Origin: Chryseobacterium sp. RU37D
GTDB lineage: Bacteria; Bacteroidota; Bacteroidia; Flavobacteriales; Weeksellaceae
Assembly: GCF_900156075.1 (NCBI RefSeq)
Contig: NZ_FTMM01000008.1
Span: 1-64,000 of the forward strand
Reading direction: 5' to 3'
Length of the DNA stretch: 64,000 bases
Of this stretch, positions 35,196-45,298 are shown in pieces. Positions within the stretch are counted from its first letter, which is position 1. Every line of letters starts with the position of its first letter. The notes below the pieces were generated by a model, which saw only the letters and a list, made by a program, of their open reading frames with translations, had not been told where the DNA came from and did not search any database. The position numbers and the translations under genes were made by a program.

Positions 35196-35203
35196 TATAT
35201 TTG
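35196..35203 (+). promoter_or_regulatory. Internal -7 box (TATATTTG) before the wza-like gene
   Basis: The TAnnTTTG match in the 36-base gap after the dehydratase gene could give a second, internal transcript for the export genes. Confidence 0.4.
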
Positions 35204-35217
35204 TACAATTTTTAAAT

Positions 35218-36039
35218 ATGATGAAAGCTAAAGTACTGGTAATAATATCAGCTTTTTTATTAGTTTCCTGTAAAACTAACCCTAAAGGGCAGAATGATCT
35301 GAACTATATGCAGAATATAGAAAAGGTAGCTATTGACGCATCTGCCAAAAATTCGAATAATACGATCCAATCCGGAGACCAGCTGGTAATTTTAATTACC
35401 GCAAAAGATATGGATGTGGTAAAGCCATTCAATCAAAACTATTCTTCATCAGAAGTTGTTCAGACGAATTCCATTGCCGGTGGGAATACTCCTAATCAAG
35501 GAATGGTAACCGTTTCCGGGCCTACTTATATTGTAGATTCCAATGGTGATATAGATTTTCCTGTAATCGGGAAACTAAATACTTCCAATAAAACATTAGT
35601 TGAATTCAAAGATGAGCTCAGAAACAAAATGACGAAGTATATCATTAACCCTACCGTTAATGTAAGACTTGTAAACTTCAAAGTAACAGTTCTGGGCGAG
35701 GTGAACAGACAAGGGGATTATACTATTGCCAACGGGCAGGGGACCATTTTGAACGCCCTTGGTCTTGCCGGTGATCTTACAATGTACGGAAAAAGGGATG
35801 ATATTTTAATTATAAGAACGGAAAACGGACAGGTTACTCATGGCAAAGTGAACTTACATGATGCCAATCTTATCAATTCTCCATATTACAACCTAAAACA
35901 GGGTGATGCTATTATTGTTGCATCCAATAATACAAAGGATCTCTCGGCAAAACAGAATCCCAATACAGGACTTTATTTAACTGCAATCTCAATCGGTATT
36001 ACAGCTATCGCCGTAGTCGTAAGTTTATTCAAGAAATAA
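35218..36039 (+). CDS. Polysaccharide export outer-membrane lipoprotein (Wza/OPX family)
   Basis: The signal peptide ends in the lipobox LVSC with Cys18 lipidated. The polysaccharide export (PES) domain follows ([19 protein letters not shown] and [16 protein letters not shown]), then an SLBB-type segment ([19 protein letters not shown]). A C-terminal hydrophobic helix ([18 protein letters not shown]) would form the outer-membrane pore. It works with the adjacent Wzc-like protein. The start could be 35218 or the adjacent ATG at 35221. Confidence 0.92.
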   Translation: MMKAKVLVIISAFLLVSCKTNPKGQNDLNYMQNIEKVAIDASAKNSNNTIQSGDQLVILITAKDMDVVKPFNQNYSSSEVVQTNSIAGGNTPNQGMVTVSGPTYIVDSNGDIDFPVIGKLNTSNKTLVEFKDELRNKMTKYIINPTVNVRLVNFKVTVLGEVNRQGDYTIANGQGTILNALGLAGDLTMYGKRDDILIIRTENGQVTHGKVNLHDANLINSPYYNLKQGDAIIVASNNTKDLSAKQNPNTGLYLTAISIGITAIAVVVSLFKK

Positions 36040-36046
36040 CAAATTA

Positions 36047-38443
36047 ATGGACAGTCAACTTTCTCCGCAACATTCAGAAACCAATCATAATCCGAATACT
36101 ATTGATCTTAATGAAACTATAAAGCCGTATTTAAGAAGATGGCCTTGGTTTATTCTTAGTGCTATATTGACTGTAATAATAGGATATATAGCATTGAAAT
36201 TTATGATGCCGGTTTATCAGGTACAAACTACTGTATTGATCAAAGATGCTAAAAACTCATCATCACCGGTTTCGAATGATTTGGGGGTTTTACCTGACTT
36301 ATCGAGTTTCGGTGGAATGAAGACCAATAGCATCGCTAACGAAATTGAAATTCTTAAGTCTAAAAAACTGATGAGAGAGGTTGTGGTCAATCAGAACCTC
36401 CAAACCAGTATTATTGCAAAAGGTAGAGTTTCTACTGTGGAGCTATACAAAGAAACGTCACCAATAGAGGTAAAAGTAATATCCGAAAAGCAAAGCAATC
36501 CAGGCTCAGGAGGAAAGATACAACTGACAATAGATGGGGAAAAACTTGTTTTAAAATCGAGTAAATTACCGAGGGAAATTGTTTCTACCTATAATAAAAC
36601 TATAAGCCTTCCATTTGCAAATATAATCATTATTAAAAATAAGGATTTTAATGCCAATATTATAAAAGGATTAGATTATAAAAATTTAGAATTAGATATT
36701 TCATCAATAGACTCTAAAGTAAATAGTCTACAGGGGCTTCTCAATGTCAGTCTTATCAATAAGGATGCTACTGTACTTAATTTGGCACTGAAATATCCGC
36801 AGATTACAAAAGCTCAGGATATTTTAAATAGCCTTGTAGTAGTATATAATAATGAAGCTATTTTAGATAAAAATTCAGAATCCAATAAAACACTTAATTT
36901 TATTGAAGATAGAATTAAAAAACTTTCAGGAGAGCTGGGTGATGTAGAAAATCAGAAAGAAAGTTTCAAATCTAAAAATAATCTTACTGATCTTGAGACA
37001 GAAGCAAAAATTGATTTGGAAAGTTCTGCAGCAGCAAGAGCTAAACAGCTGGAAGTAGATGCTCAGTTGGAACTTACGAATTCTTTAATAGGATTTGTCT
37101 CCAATCAAGGACAGTATCAGGTATTGCCAGCAAATGTAGGGTTAAATAATCCTGAAGCAACTGCGGGAATCTCTACGTATAACCAACTAATATTACAAAG
37201 AAACAGATTCCTTGAATCCGCTACTCCGGAAAACCCCACTGTTGTTGATATTTCTAAACAGATCAATTCAATGAGGACTTCCATAATGCAGAGCCTTCAA
37301 AGAAATAGAACAGGATTGGAACTGGCAAGAAATGAATATCTGGGAGAACAAAACAAAGTTGCCGGAAAAATTTCGAAGATTCCTGCTATTGAAAAAATGT
37401 TCAGAAGTATTGAAAGACAGCAACAGATCAAGGAAAATTTATATCTTCTTTTATTACAGAAAAGGGAAGAAACGGCGATCGCTCAGTCTATTACAGCTCC
37501 AAAAGCAAGAGTTATTGACAAGGCATATGCATTAGATGCTCCTGTGTCTCCCAAAAGTAATGCTATTCTTTTAGCGGCATTCTTTTTAGGCTTATTAATA
37601 CCCTTCCTTATCATTTATCTAAAAGAATTACTGAACAATAAAATTGAAACAAAACACGATTTAGAAAAACTCGTTCACGCTCCAATTATTGCAGAATTAC
37701 CAAGCCTTGAAAAAGGAGATTCTGAAATTGTGAAAGTAAATGATGTTACTCCAATGGCAGAAGCATTCAGGATTCTTATTACCAATATGAATTTTATGCT
37801 TCCAAAGGATAAAAAAGGAAAAGTTGTTTTTGTAACTTCAACTGTAAAAGGGGAAGGGAAAACTTTTACTTCTGTGAATTTGGCTTTAACATTGGCAAAT
37901 CCTAAGAAAAGAGCAATTATTATCGGTTCAGATATCAGAAACCCACAGTTACAGAGATATAATCCTTCAAGAAAAGGTCTGGCCGGTCTTACAGAATATC
38001 TTTACTCGGATCATACTAAGCTTGAAGATGTTATTCATGTTTCTTCGTTCAATCCAAATCTGGATGTAATATATTCGGGAATGATTCCTCCAAATCCTAC
38101 AGAATTACTTTCCAACGGGCGTTATGAAGCACTTCTGGAGGAATTGAAAGCAAAATACGATTATATCATTCTGGATACAGCTCCATTGCTTCTTGTTACC
38201 GATACATTCCTGATCGCAGAAATGGCAGATATTACGATCTACGTGGCAAGATCCAAATACACAGAAAAAGCTTTACTGGAATTTGCTAATACTAATATTG
38301 ATCAAAATAAAATTAAAAAAGTTGGCTTTGTTCTAAATGACGTAAACAGAGAGAATTTAGGATACAGCAACAAATACGGTTACGGATACAACAATCACCA
38401 TGAACAAACATGGTTTGAAAAAATTAAAAATAAACTTAGCTAA
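36047..38443 (+). CDS. Wzc-like chain-length/tyrosine autokinase protein
   Basis: The 798-residue protein has a Wzz domain with membrane helices near residues 36-57 and 505-525, a long periplasmic coiled coil, and a C-terminal BY-kinase domain with Walker [10 protein letters not shown] near residue 600 and a Walker B-like [10 protein letters not shown]. The C-terminus carries a tyrosine cluster ([11 protein letters not shown]), the autophosphorylation target. It controls polymer length and export with the Wza-like protein 7 bases upstream. No cognate Wzb-type phosphatase is seen nearby. Confidence 0.93.
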   Translation: MDSQLSPQHSETNHNPNTIDLNETIKPYLRRWPWFILSAILTVIIGYIALKFMMPVYQVQTTVLIKDAKNSSSPVSNDLGVLPDLSSFGGMKTNSIANEIEILKSKKLMREVVVNQNLQTSIIAKGRVSTVELYKETSPIEVKVISEKQSNPGSGGKIQLTIDGEKLVLKSSKLPREIVSTYNKTISLPFANIIIIKNKDFNANIIKGLDYKNLELDISSIDSKVNSLQGLLNVSLINKDATVLNLALKYPQITKAQDILNSLVVVYNNEAILDKNSESNKTLNFIEDRIKKLSGELGDVENQKESFKSKNNLTDLETEAKIDLESSAAARAKQLEVDAQLELTNSLIGFVSNQGQYQVLPANVGLNNPEATAGISTYNQLILQRNRFLESATPENPTVVDISKQINSMRTSIMQSLQRNRTGLELARNEYLGEQNKVAGKISKIPAIEKMFRSIERQQQIKENLYLLLLQKREETAIAQSITAPKARVIDKAYALDAPVSPKSNAILLAAFFLGLLIPFLIIYLKELLNNKIETKHDLEKLVHAPIIAELPSLEKGDSEIVKVNDVTPMAEAFRILITNMNFMLPKDKKGKVVFVTSTVKGEGKTFTSVNLALTLANPKKRAIIIGSDIRNPQLQRYNPSRKGLAGLTEYLYSDHTKLEDVIHVSSFNPNLDVIYSGMIPPNPTELLSNGRYEALLEELKAKYDYIILDTAPLLLVTDTFLIAEMADITIYVARSKYTEKALLEFANTNIDQNKIKKVGFVLNDVNRENLGYSNKYGYGYNNHHEQTWFEKIKNKLS

Positions 38444-39738
38444 TGATGAAAACATATAAAATAGCTGTTATCGGACAAGGCTATGTAGGTCTGCCACTGT
38501 CTTTGGAATTTGCTAATCATTATCCTGTGTTAGGATTTGATATTAATGTTCAGCGAGTGGATCAGCTTAATGCAGGACATGATATCACTTTGGAAGCGGA
38601 TATAGAAAAGCTGAATAACGGCTTAAAAAAATACAATGAAACAAATGGAACTATTGGGTACAGAGCAACTAGCCAGCTATCTGATATTGCAGTATCTAAT
38701 GTCTATATTGTAACGGTTCCCACCCCAATCGACAAATACAATGCGCCGGATCTTAATCCCCTGATTTCTGCTTCAAAAATGCTGGGAGGGATCATTAAAA
38801 AAGGAGATATTGTTATTTATGAATCTACAGTTTTTCCTGGCTGTACCGAAGAAGAATGTGTACCTGTTCTTGAAAAATTTTCAGGTTTAAAATATAATGA
38901 AGATTTCTTTGTAGGATATTCTCCGGAAAGAATTAATCCGGGAGATAAAGTGAATACCCTTACAAGTGTTAAAAAAGTAACTTCCGGTTCTACAGAAGAA
39001 ATTGCAGAAGAAGTGGACAATCTTTATAAAAAGATTATTACTGCTGGAACTCACAAGGCATCAAGTCTTAAAGTGGCTGAAGCTTCAAAAGCGATCGAAA
39101 ATGCACAACGTGACGTTAACATTTCCTTTGTCAACGAATTGGCATTAATTTTCGACAGAATAGGAATTGATACCAATGACGTTTTGGAAGCAGCAGGAAC
39201 AAAATACAACTTCCTGAAATACAGACCGGGATTAGTTGGCGGTCACTGTATTTCCGTTGATCCGTATTATTTGGCTCATAAGGCAGAACAATTAGGATAT
39301 CACCCTGATGTTATCCTATCGGGACGTCGTGTAAATGACTCTATTGCAAAGTTTATTGCTTCTAAAGTAGTAAAGCTCCTTATTGCAAAAGGAGGTATTA
39401 TTAAAGATTCAGAAACGCTTATTTTAGGGGTAACGTTTAAAGAAAATTGTCCGGATGTAAGAAATACTAAAGTTGTAGATATTTATACAGAACTTAAAGA
39501 TTATGGTGTAAATGTAGATATCTATGATCCTTGGGCAAGCAAAGATGAGGTGAAGCATGAATATGGAATTAATATTTTGGATACTTTAATTGAAGGAAAA
39601 AAATATGATTCTGTAATTATCGCTGTTTCTCACAACGAATTCCTTCAGATGGATCTTGATCAGTTGAAGAAAGATAATGCTGTGGTATTCGATACCAAAG
39701 CTTGTCTGGACAGAAATTTAGTAGATGCAAGATTATAA
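38443..39738 (+). CDS. UDP-N-acetylglucosamine 6-dehydrogenase type (WbpA/TviB-like)
   Basis: This enzyme oxidises the C6 hydroxyl of UDP-GlcNAc (or GalNAc) to a uronic acid with two NAD+. The NAD loop is GQGYVGLP (residues 11-18) and the catalytic cysteine is Cys269 in GGHCISVDPYY. The start overlaps the previous stop by one base (TAATG). It is the first step of the UDP-GlcNAc3NAcA pathway, and the next genes supply the rest. Confidence 0.9.
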   Translation: MMKTYKIAVIGQGYVGLPLSLEFANHYPVLGFDINVQRVDQLNAGHDITLEADIEKLNNGLKKYNETNGTIGYRATSQLSDIAVSNVYIVTVPTPIDKYNAPDLNPLISASKMLGGIIKKGDIVIYESTVFPGCTEEECVPVLEKFSGLKYNEDFFVGYSPERINPGDKVNTLTSVKKVTSGSTEEIAEEVDNLYKKIITAGTHKASSLKVAEASKAIENAQRDVNISFVNELALIFDRIGIDTNDVLEAAGTKYNFLKYRPGLVGGHCISVDPYYLAHKAEQLGYHPDVILSGRRVNDSIAKFIASKVVKLLIAKGGIIKDSETLILGVTFKENCPDVRNTKVVDIYTELKDYGVNVDIYDPWASKDEVKHEYGINILDTLIEGKKYDSVIIAVSHNEFLQMDLDQLKKDNAVVFDTKACLDRNLVDARL

Positions 39739-39747
39739 ATACAAGAA

Positions 39748-40938
39748 ATGAACTATGATATCATCATTGTTGGTGCAGGTTTAGTCGGATTGGCTACAGC
39801 GTATCAGACAAAGCTTAAAAATCCCGATTCTAAGATTTTAATTTTAGAAAAAGAGAATGATGTTGCAGTACATCAGTCGGGACACAATAGTGGTGTGATT
39901 CATAGTGGAATTTATTATAAACCAGGAAGTTTAAAGGCGAAAAATTGTATTGAAGGATATAATTCGGTCATCAATTTTGCTAAGGAATATGGAATTCGAT
40001 ACGATCTTTGTGGGAAAATTATTGTAGCAACTTCGCAGGAAGAATTACCGCTTTTAGACAATATCTATAAAAGAGGAATAGAAAATGGTCTTCAGGATCT
40101 GAAATATCTTTCCAGAGAAGAATTTCGTGAAATTGAACCTCATTGTGAGGGCGTAAAAGCCATCAAAGTTCCTCAAACAGGAATTATAGATTATCCGAGA
40201 GTTGCAAAAAAGATTAAGGAACTTTTTGAAGAACTAGGAGGTGAAGTAAGGTTTAATAATGAGGTTAAAAACATTATTAATAAAAATTCCGAAATTATCG
40301 TTGCAACCAATACTTCAGAATTTAAAACAAAAAAATTGGTTTCCTGTGCCGGACTTTATTCCGACAGGGTTACTAAGATGACCAACGAGAAGAATGATGT
40401 CATCATTATCCCTTTCCGAGGCGAATATTATAAAATTAAAGATGAAAAAAAACATCTTGTAAATCACCTTATCTATCCTGTTCCGGATCCGAATTTTCCA
40501 TTTCTGGGAGTTCATTTCACAAGAATGATAGACGGGAATATTGAAGCCGGACCTAATGCTGTTCTGGCTTTTAGAAAGGAAGGATATGAATTTTTTGATT
40601 TCGATTTTAATGAAACCATGCAGACTCTTTTGTGGCCGGGTTTTAGGAAAATTGTAGCAAAATATGGTAAAACAGGATTAGGAGAGATGCATCGTTCTTT
40701 ATCAAAATCTGCCTTTACTAAAGCATTGCAGAAACTTTTACCTGAAATTCAGGAATGTGATCTAGTAACCGGAGGTGCTGGAGTTCGGGCACAGGCCTGC
40801 GACAAAAACGGGGCTTTAATTGATGATTTTGACATTGTGAAAAACGGTAATATCATTCACGTAAGAAATGCACCTTCACCGGCTGCAACTTCCTGTCTTT
40901 CTATCGGAAATAAGATAAGTGAACTGATAGAACGCTAA
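39748..40938 (+). CDS. lhgO: L-2-hydroxyglutarate oxidase (LhgO family FAD enzyme)
   Basis: The N-terminal FAD loop is IIVGAGLVGLATAY (residues 5-18), followed by the LhgO-typical HQSGHNSGVIHSGIYYKPGS stretch and a C-terminal GAGVRAQACDKNG. The enzyme turns L-2-hydroxyglutarate into 2-oxoglutarate and feeds electrons to the membrane. It lies inside the WbpA/E/D/B-like set. In that pathway the WbpB-type dehydrogenase regenerates NAD+ by reducing 2-oxoglutarate to 2-hydroxyglutarate, so a recycling role is a natural reading. It has a gap of 9 bases after the dehydrogenase. Confidence 0.9.
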   Translation: MNYDIIIVGAGLVGLATAYQTKLKNPDSKILILEKENDVAVHQSGHNSGVIHSGIYYKPGSLKAKNCIEGYNSVINFAKEYGIRYDLCGKIIVATSQEELPLLDNIYKRGIENGLQDLKYLSREEFREIEPHCEGVKAIKVPQTGIIDYPRVAKKIKELFEELGGEVRFNNEVKNIINKNSEIIVATNTSEFKTKKLVSCAGLYSDRVTKMTNEKNDVIIIPFRGEYYKIKDEKKHLVNHLIYPVPDPNFPFLGVHFTRMIDGNIEAGPNAVLAFRKEGYEFFDFDFNETMQTLLWPGFRKIVAKYGKTGLGEMHRSLSKSAFTKALQKLLPEIQECDLVTGGAGVRAQACDKNGALIDDFDIVKNGNIIHVRNAPSPAATSCLSIGNKISELIER

Positions 40939-40972
40939 TTATATAAAAAAACACTAGGATAAAACAAACTGT

Positions 40973-42097
40973 ATGAAAGTTCAGATGGTTGACTTAAAAA
41001 GTCAATACGAAAAAATAAGGGATGAAATAAACACAGGAATTCAGGAATGTATCGATACTACTGCATTTATCAATGGTCCTGCAGTGAAAGAATTTCAACA
41101 GGAATTCGAAAAGTATTTAAATGTAAAACATGTAATTCCATGTGCAAACGGAACAGATGCTTTACAGATCGCCATGATGGCTTTGGATTTAAAGCCCGGT
41201 GATGAAATTATCTGTCCTGCATTTACCTACGTTGCTACTGCTGAAGTAATCGGACTTTTAGGATTAAAACCGATTATGGTGGATGTTAATGAAAACACTT
41301 TTGATATTGCACTTGAAGGTTTAGAAAACTATATTACTCCAAAGACTAAAGCAATTGTACCAGTGCATTTGTACGGGCAAAGCGCAGACATGGAAAAAAT
41401 CCTTGAATTTGCAGAAAAACATAATTTATTTGTTATTGAAGATAATGCCCAAGCTATTGGCTCAGACTATACGTTTACAGATGGTACTTCAAAAAAAACG
41501 GGAACGGTAGGACATATCGGATGTACTTCTTTTTTCCCATCTAAAAATCTCGGATGCTATGGTGATGGTGGAGCTTTAATGACGAACGACGATGATCTAG
41601 CTTCAAAAATAAGAATGATTGCCAACCACGGACAGGAGAAAAAATATTATCATAAAGTTTTAGGCTGCAATTCAAGACTGGATACCATTCAAGCTGCAAT
41701 TTTAAAGGTTAAACTAAAAAATCTTGATCAGTATTCAGCAGCAAGAAATACAATGGCAGTCTATTATGATGAAAACCTTAAAGATATAGCTGAAATTCAG
41801 ATTCCTCAAAGAGCAAAAAATTCTACTCACGTTTTCCACCAGTATACTTTAAAAGTAAAAAACGGAAAAAGAGACGAGCTGCAAAAGTACCTTGCAGAAA
41901 AAAATATTCCGAGTATGGTTTATTATCCGCTTCCGTTGTACAAACAGGAGGCTTTTCAGAAATATGTGGAAGAGAGCTATAGTCTTCCTGTTACTGAAAA
42001 ACTGTGTTCAGAAGTAATTTCTCTTCCTATTCATACGGAATTTAATCAGGAAGTTTCAGATTATATAATTTCTGAAATTAAAAACTTTTTTAACTAA
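40973..42097 (+). CDS. UDP-3-keto-GlcNAcA 3-aminotransferase (WbpE-like, DegT family)
   Basis: This PLP aminotransferase has the PLP lysine at 191 in FFPSKNLGCYGDGGA and the cofactor-binding Asp157 in VIEDNAQAIGS. The start MKVQMVDLKSQYEKIRDEIN is typical of WbpE/WlbC-like members that aminate C3 of the keto-uronic acid using glutamate. It is followed by the N-acetyltransferase and WbpB-like genes that complete the step series. Confidence 0.9.
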   Translation: MKVQMVDLKSQYEKIRDEINTGIQECIDTTAFINGPAVKEFQQEFEKYLNVKHVIPCANGTDALQIAMMALDLKPGDEIICPAFTYVATAEVIGLLGLKPIMVDVNENTFDIALEGLENYITPKTKAIVPVHLYGQSADMEKILEFAEKHNLFVIEDNAQAIGSDYTFTDGTSKKTGTVGHIGCTSFFPSKNLGCYGDGGALMTNDDDLASKIRMIANHGQEKKYYHKVLGCNSRLDTIQAAILKVKLKNLDQYSAARNTMAVYYDENLKDIAEIQIPQRAKNSTHVFHQYTLKVKNGKRDELQKYLAEKNIPSMVYYPLPLYKQEAFQKYVEESYSLPVTEKLCSEVISLPIHTEFNQEVSDYIISEIKNFFN

Positions 42098-42118
42098 TAA
42101 TCAAAAATAAAGAAAACT

Positions 42119-42691
42119 ATGTCGGATTTTTTTGCACACGAAACAGCTGTTATCGATGAAGGTTGTGAGATAGGAGCAGGAACCAAAATTTGGCACTTTT
42201 CCCATATCATGCCGAATTGTGTTTTGGGAGAAAAATGTAATATCGGTCAGAATGTTGTCATTTCACCTAAGGTAATTTTAGGGAAAAATGTAAAGGTTCA
42301 GAATAATGTTTCGATATATGAAGGAGTTACTTGTGATGATGATGTTTTTCTTGGTCCTTCAATGGTTTTTACCAATGTAATTAACCCCAGAAGTGCTGTT
42401 AACCGAAAGAATGAATATCTGAAAACTCACGTTGGTAAAGGGGCTTCTATTGGCGCCAATGCAACGATCGTTTGTGGTCATAATATCGGAAAATATGCAT
42501 TTATCGGAGCAGGTGCAGTCGTGACAAAAGAAGTTCCGGATTATGCACTTGTAGTAGGGAATCCTGCAAGACAAACGGGATGGATGAGTGAATTTGGCCA
42601 TCGTCTGAACTTTGATGCTGAAGGATTTGCGGTGTGTGAAGAAAGCGGTGGAAAATATAAATTGGAAAATAATAAAGTTTCTAAAATTTAA
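42119..42691 (+). CDS. UDP-3-amino sugar N-acetyltransferase (WbpD-like, left-handed beta-helix)
   Basis: Hexapeptide repeats run from about residue 10 to 150 (IGAGTKIWHFSHIMPNC, LGEKCNIGQNVVISP, then IGANATIVCGHNIGKYAFIG). The WHFSHI and NVSIYEG stretches are typical of WbpD/WlbB, which acetylate the 3-amino group of UDP-GlcNAc(3NH2)A with acetyl-CoA. Active as a trimer in the family. The C-terminal Cys-containing tail (FAVCEESGGKYKL) is also usual. Confidence 0.9.
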   Translation: MSDFFAHETAVIDEGCEIGAGTKIWHFSHIMPNCVLGEKCNIGQNVVISPKVILGKNVKVQNNVSIYEGVTCDDDVFLGPSMVFTNVINPRSAVNRKNEYLKTHVGKGASIGANATIVCGHNIGKYAFIGAGAVVTKEVPDYALVVGNPARQTGWMSEFGHRLNFDAEGFAVCEESGGKYKLENNKVSKI

Positions 42692-42698
42692 AATACAA

Positions 42699-43730
42699 AT
42701 GTCTGAAAAAATAAAATTTGCTGTTATTGGTTGCGGACACATTGGAAAAAGACACGCTGAAATGGTGTCCAGAAATTCTGAATGTGAGCTTGTAGCCTTA
42801 GTAGATGTAAAAGATAAATCGGTCTTAGGAATCGAGAGCTATAATATACCGTTTTTTAAATCATTAGATGATTTTTTAAACTCGGGGATTGAGGTAGATG
42901 TTATAAACATTGCTTCACCCAACGGTTTCCATTTTGAACAGGCATATAAAGTGATTTCTGCCGGAAAGCATGTGGTGGTGGAAAAACCGATGGCATTAAA
43001 TAAACAACATGCCGAAAAATTAATTTTCCAAGCCTTGCATAAGCATAAACAGGTTTTTGCTGTAATGCAGAACCGCTATTCTCCACCTTCTGTATGGATC
43101 AAAGAGATGGTGGAAAGTGGCAAATTAGGAGAAATATATATGGTTCAGCTTAATTGCTACTGGAACCGTGACGACAGGTATTATAAACCTGAATCTTGGC
43201 ACGGGAAACAGGAGCTTGATGGAGGGACTTTGTTTACACAGTTTTCTCATTTTATAGATATTATGTATTGGCTATTTGGTGATATTACGAATATTCAGGC
43301 GAAGTTTGCAGATTTTAATCATAAAGATCTTACAGACTTTGAGGATTCCGGTTTTGTAAATTTTGATTTTGTAGAAGGCGGAATGGGATCTTTAAATTAT
43401 TCGACTTCTGTCTGGAACCAAAATCTTGAAAGCTCAATGACCATCATTGCAGAAAATGGAGCCGTGAAAATTGGCGGACAGTATATGGATAAAGTGGAGG
43501 TTTGTAATATCAAAGACTATATAATGCCGGAATTGGCACCGACAAACCCTGGAAATGATTACGGGGCATATAAAGGTTCTGCTGCAAATCATCATTATAT
43601 CATTGAAAATGTTGTCGATGTTCTGAAGGGAAGAAATACGATTACTACAAATGCTCTGGAAGGGCTGAAGGTGGTGGATATTATTGAGAGGATTTATGGA
43701 TTGAAAAAAAATGACACTTATGGGCTTTAA
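42699..43730 (+). CDS. UDP-GlcNAcA 3-dehydrogenase (WbpB/WlbA-like, Gfo/Idh/MocA family)
   Basis: The Rossmann loop is AVIGCGHIGKRH near residue 8 and the family EKP motif is VVVEKPMALN near residue 93. QNRYSPPSVW and GGTLFTQFSHFIDI are close to WlbA/WbpB, which oxidise C3 of UDP-GlcNAcA and recycle a tightly bound NAD with 2-oxoglutarate. The ATG at 42699 was chosen because the longer frame runs back through the previous gene. The end overlaps the PIG-L gene by 20 bases. Confidence 0.9.
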   Translation: MSEKIKFAVIGCGHIGKRHAEMVSRNSECELVALVDVKDKSVLGIESYNIPFFKSLDDFLNSGIEVDVINIASPNGFHFEQAYKVISAGKHVVVEKPMALNKQHAEKLIFQALHKHKQVFAVMQNRYSPPSVWIKEMVESGKLGEIYMVQLNCYWNRDDRYYKPESWHGKQELDGGTLFTQFSHFIDIMYWLFGDITNIQAKFADFNHKDLTDFEDSGFVNFDFVEGGMGSLNYSTSVWNQNLESSMTIIAENGAVKIGGQYMDKVEVCNIKDYIMPELAPTNPGNDYGAYKGSAANHHYIIENVVDVLKGRNTITTNALEGLKVVDIIERIYGLKKNDTYGL

Positions 43731-44355
43731 AAAAGTTTTAGTATTGGCTCCTCATACAGATGATGGAGAGCTAGGAGCAGGAGGCTTTATTTCGAAATTA
43801 GTTGATGAAGGTGCTGAAGTTTTTTATATGGCCTTTTCAACTGCCGAAGAATCTGTTCCCGTAGGATTTCCTAAAGATATTTTGAAAACCGAAGTAAAAG
43901 CTGCTACAAAAGTACTTGGCATAAAAGAAGAAAATGTTATTATTTTTAATTATCAGGTAAGAAAACTTAATTATGCCAGACAGGAAATTTTAGAAGAATT
44001 AATCAGGTTTAAAAGAGAACATTTTGATATAGATCTGGTATTGATCCCAAGTATCAACGATATACATCAGGATCACTTTACTATTGCCAATGAAGGTATC
44101 AGAGCATTTAAGACAAAGTCTATCTTTAGCTATGAGCTTATATGGAATAATCTTTCTTTTAATACCCAAAGTTATGTATCTTTAAATGAGGAACATATTA
44201 ACAGGAAAATCGATGCTTTGAAAGAATATAAATCTCAAGGATTTAGAGATTATCTGAGCGCAGATTTTATTCGTTCACTAGCTGTGGCAAGAGGGGTACA
44301 GTTTGGAGTGAAATACGCGGAGACTTTTGAAGTTGTGAGGTTTTCAATAAAATAA
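43711..44355 (+). CDS. PIG-L family deacetylase
   Basis: The zinc motif PHTDDGELG (residues 14-22) and the later IHQDHFT (third His) match PIG-L/LmbE enzymes, which remove acetyl groups from N-acetylated sugars. The length of 214 residues is typical. An alternative ATG lies at 43720. It overlaps the end of the WbpB-like gene and is followed after 8 bases by an LpxD-like N-acyltransferase, so the pair could exchange an acetyl for another acyl group on an amino sugar. Substrate inferred only. Confidence 0.85.
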   Translation: MTLMGFKKVLVLAPHTDDGELGAGGFISKLVDEGAEVFYMAFSTAEESVPVGFPKDILKTEVKAATKVLGIKEENVIIFNYQVRKLNYARQEILEELIRFKREHFDIDLVLIPSINDIHQDHFTIANEGIRAFKTKSIFSYELIWNNLSFNTQSYVSLNEEHINRKIDALKEYKSQGFRDYLSADFIRSLAVARGVQFGVKYAETFEVVRFSIK

Positions 44356-44363
44356 ATAAAGCA

Positions 44364-45296
44364 ATGATAGCACTTTCAGAAATTATAGAAAGACTAAATC
44401 CTGAAAAGGTTATAGGAAATATTGATAGAGAAATTATTAATGCCATTCAGCTTGACCTGAACAATGACAGGGATGATGTATTGATGTGGGTTTCTGCAAA
44501 GTTTAGCGAAAAATTAAAAGAAGTTAAAAAAGGTGTTGTCATATGTAGCAGCAGCCTTTCTGATGATTTTATTAATCCCGACTGTACCTATTTGATCTTT
44601 GAAAATCCCCGACTGGCTTTCCAAAAGGCACTTTCTGAGTTTTTTATGCCTAAGAAAAAAATAGGAATTTCTAAAACTGCAATTATTGGTGAAAATGTAA
44701 GTATCGGAAAGAACGTTTACATTGGAGAATATACTGTAATAGAAGACAATTGCACAATAGGCGATCATACTGTAATAGATCACCATACAACAATAAAAAA
44801 AGATACCATAATTGGTGAGAATGTGATTATCGGAGCAAATAATACAATTGGCGGAGTGGGTTTCGGATATGAAAAAGATGAAACGGGGCAATTTGTTTTT
44901 ATTCCGCATATTGGAAATGTAATCATAGGAAATAATGTTGAAGTTGGTAACAATACATGTATAGATCGTGCTGTATTGGGAAGTACAGTTTTAATGGAAA
45001 ATGTGAAAGTAGATAATCTTGTGCATATTGCGCATGGCGTAAAAATTGGTAAAAACAGCCTCGTTATCGCCAATGCAATGGTAGCCGGGAGTGTAGAAAT
45101 AGGTGAAAATACATGGGTCGCTCCATCTTCATCTATTTTGAATCAGAAAAAGGTTGGAAGTGATGTGACTATTGGTCTATCAGCAGTTGTGGTAAAAGAT
45201 GTTGAAAACGGACAGACCGTTATTGGAAGTCCTGCTGAAGAAATTTCTGTAGCGCTGAATAAGAAAAAAATTATGAACGAAAAATTGTTTAAATAG
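44364..45296 (+). CDS. LpxD-like sugar N-acyltransferase
   Basis: An N-terminal uridine-binding-like domain (residues 1-95, ALSEIIERLNPEKVIGNIDR) precedes a long left-handed beta-helix (VSIGKNVYIGEYTVIEDNC onward) with the LpxD-type signature FGYEKDETGQFVFIPHIGN and the HGVKIGKNS region holding the likely catalytic His (VHIAHGVKIG). It resembles LpxD but its place in the locus suggests acylation of a polysaccharide amino sugar rather than lipid A. The acyl donor is unknown. Confidence 0.85.
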   Translation: MIALSEIIERLNPEKVIGNIDREIINAIQLDLNNDRDDVLMWVSAKFSEKLKEVKKGVVICSSSLSDDFINPDCTYLIFENPRLAFQKALSEFFMPKKKIGISKTAIIGENVSIGKNVYIGEYTVIEDNCTIGDHTVIDHHTTIKKDTIIGENVIIGANNTIGGVGFGYEKDETGQFVFIPHIGNVIIGNNVEVGNNTCIDRAVLGSTVLMENVKVDNLVHIAHGVKIGKNSLVIANAMVAGSVEIGENTWVAPSSSILNQKKVGSDVTIGLSAVVVKDVENGQTVIGSPAEEISVALNKKKIMNEKLFK

Positions 45297-45298
45297 TT

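Noticed and set aside
44364..45296. Assignment as lpxD of lipid A synthesis
   Set aside because: It lies within the polysaccharide operon next to a PIG-L deacetylase, with no lpxA, lpxB or fabZ gene nearby.
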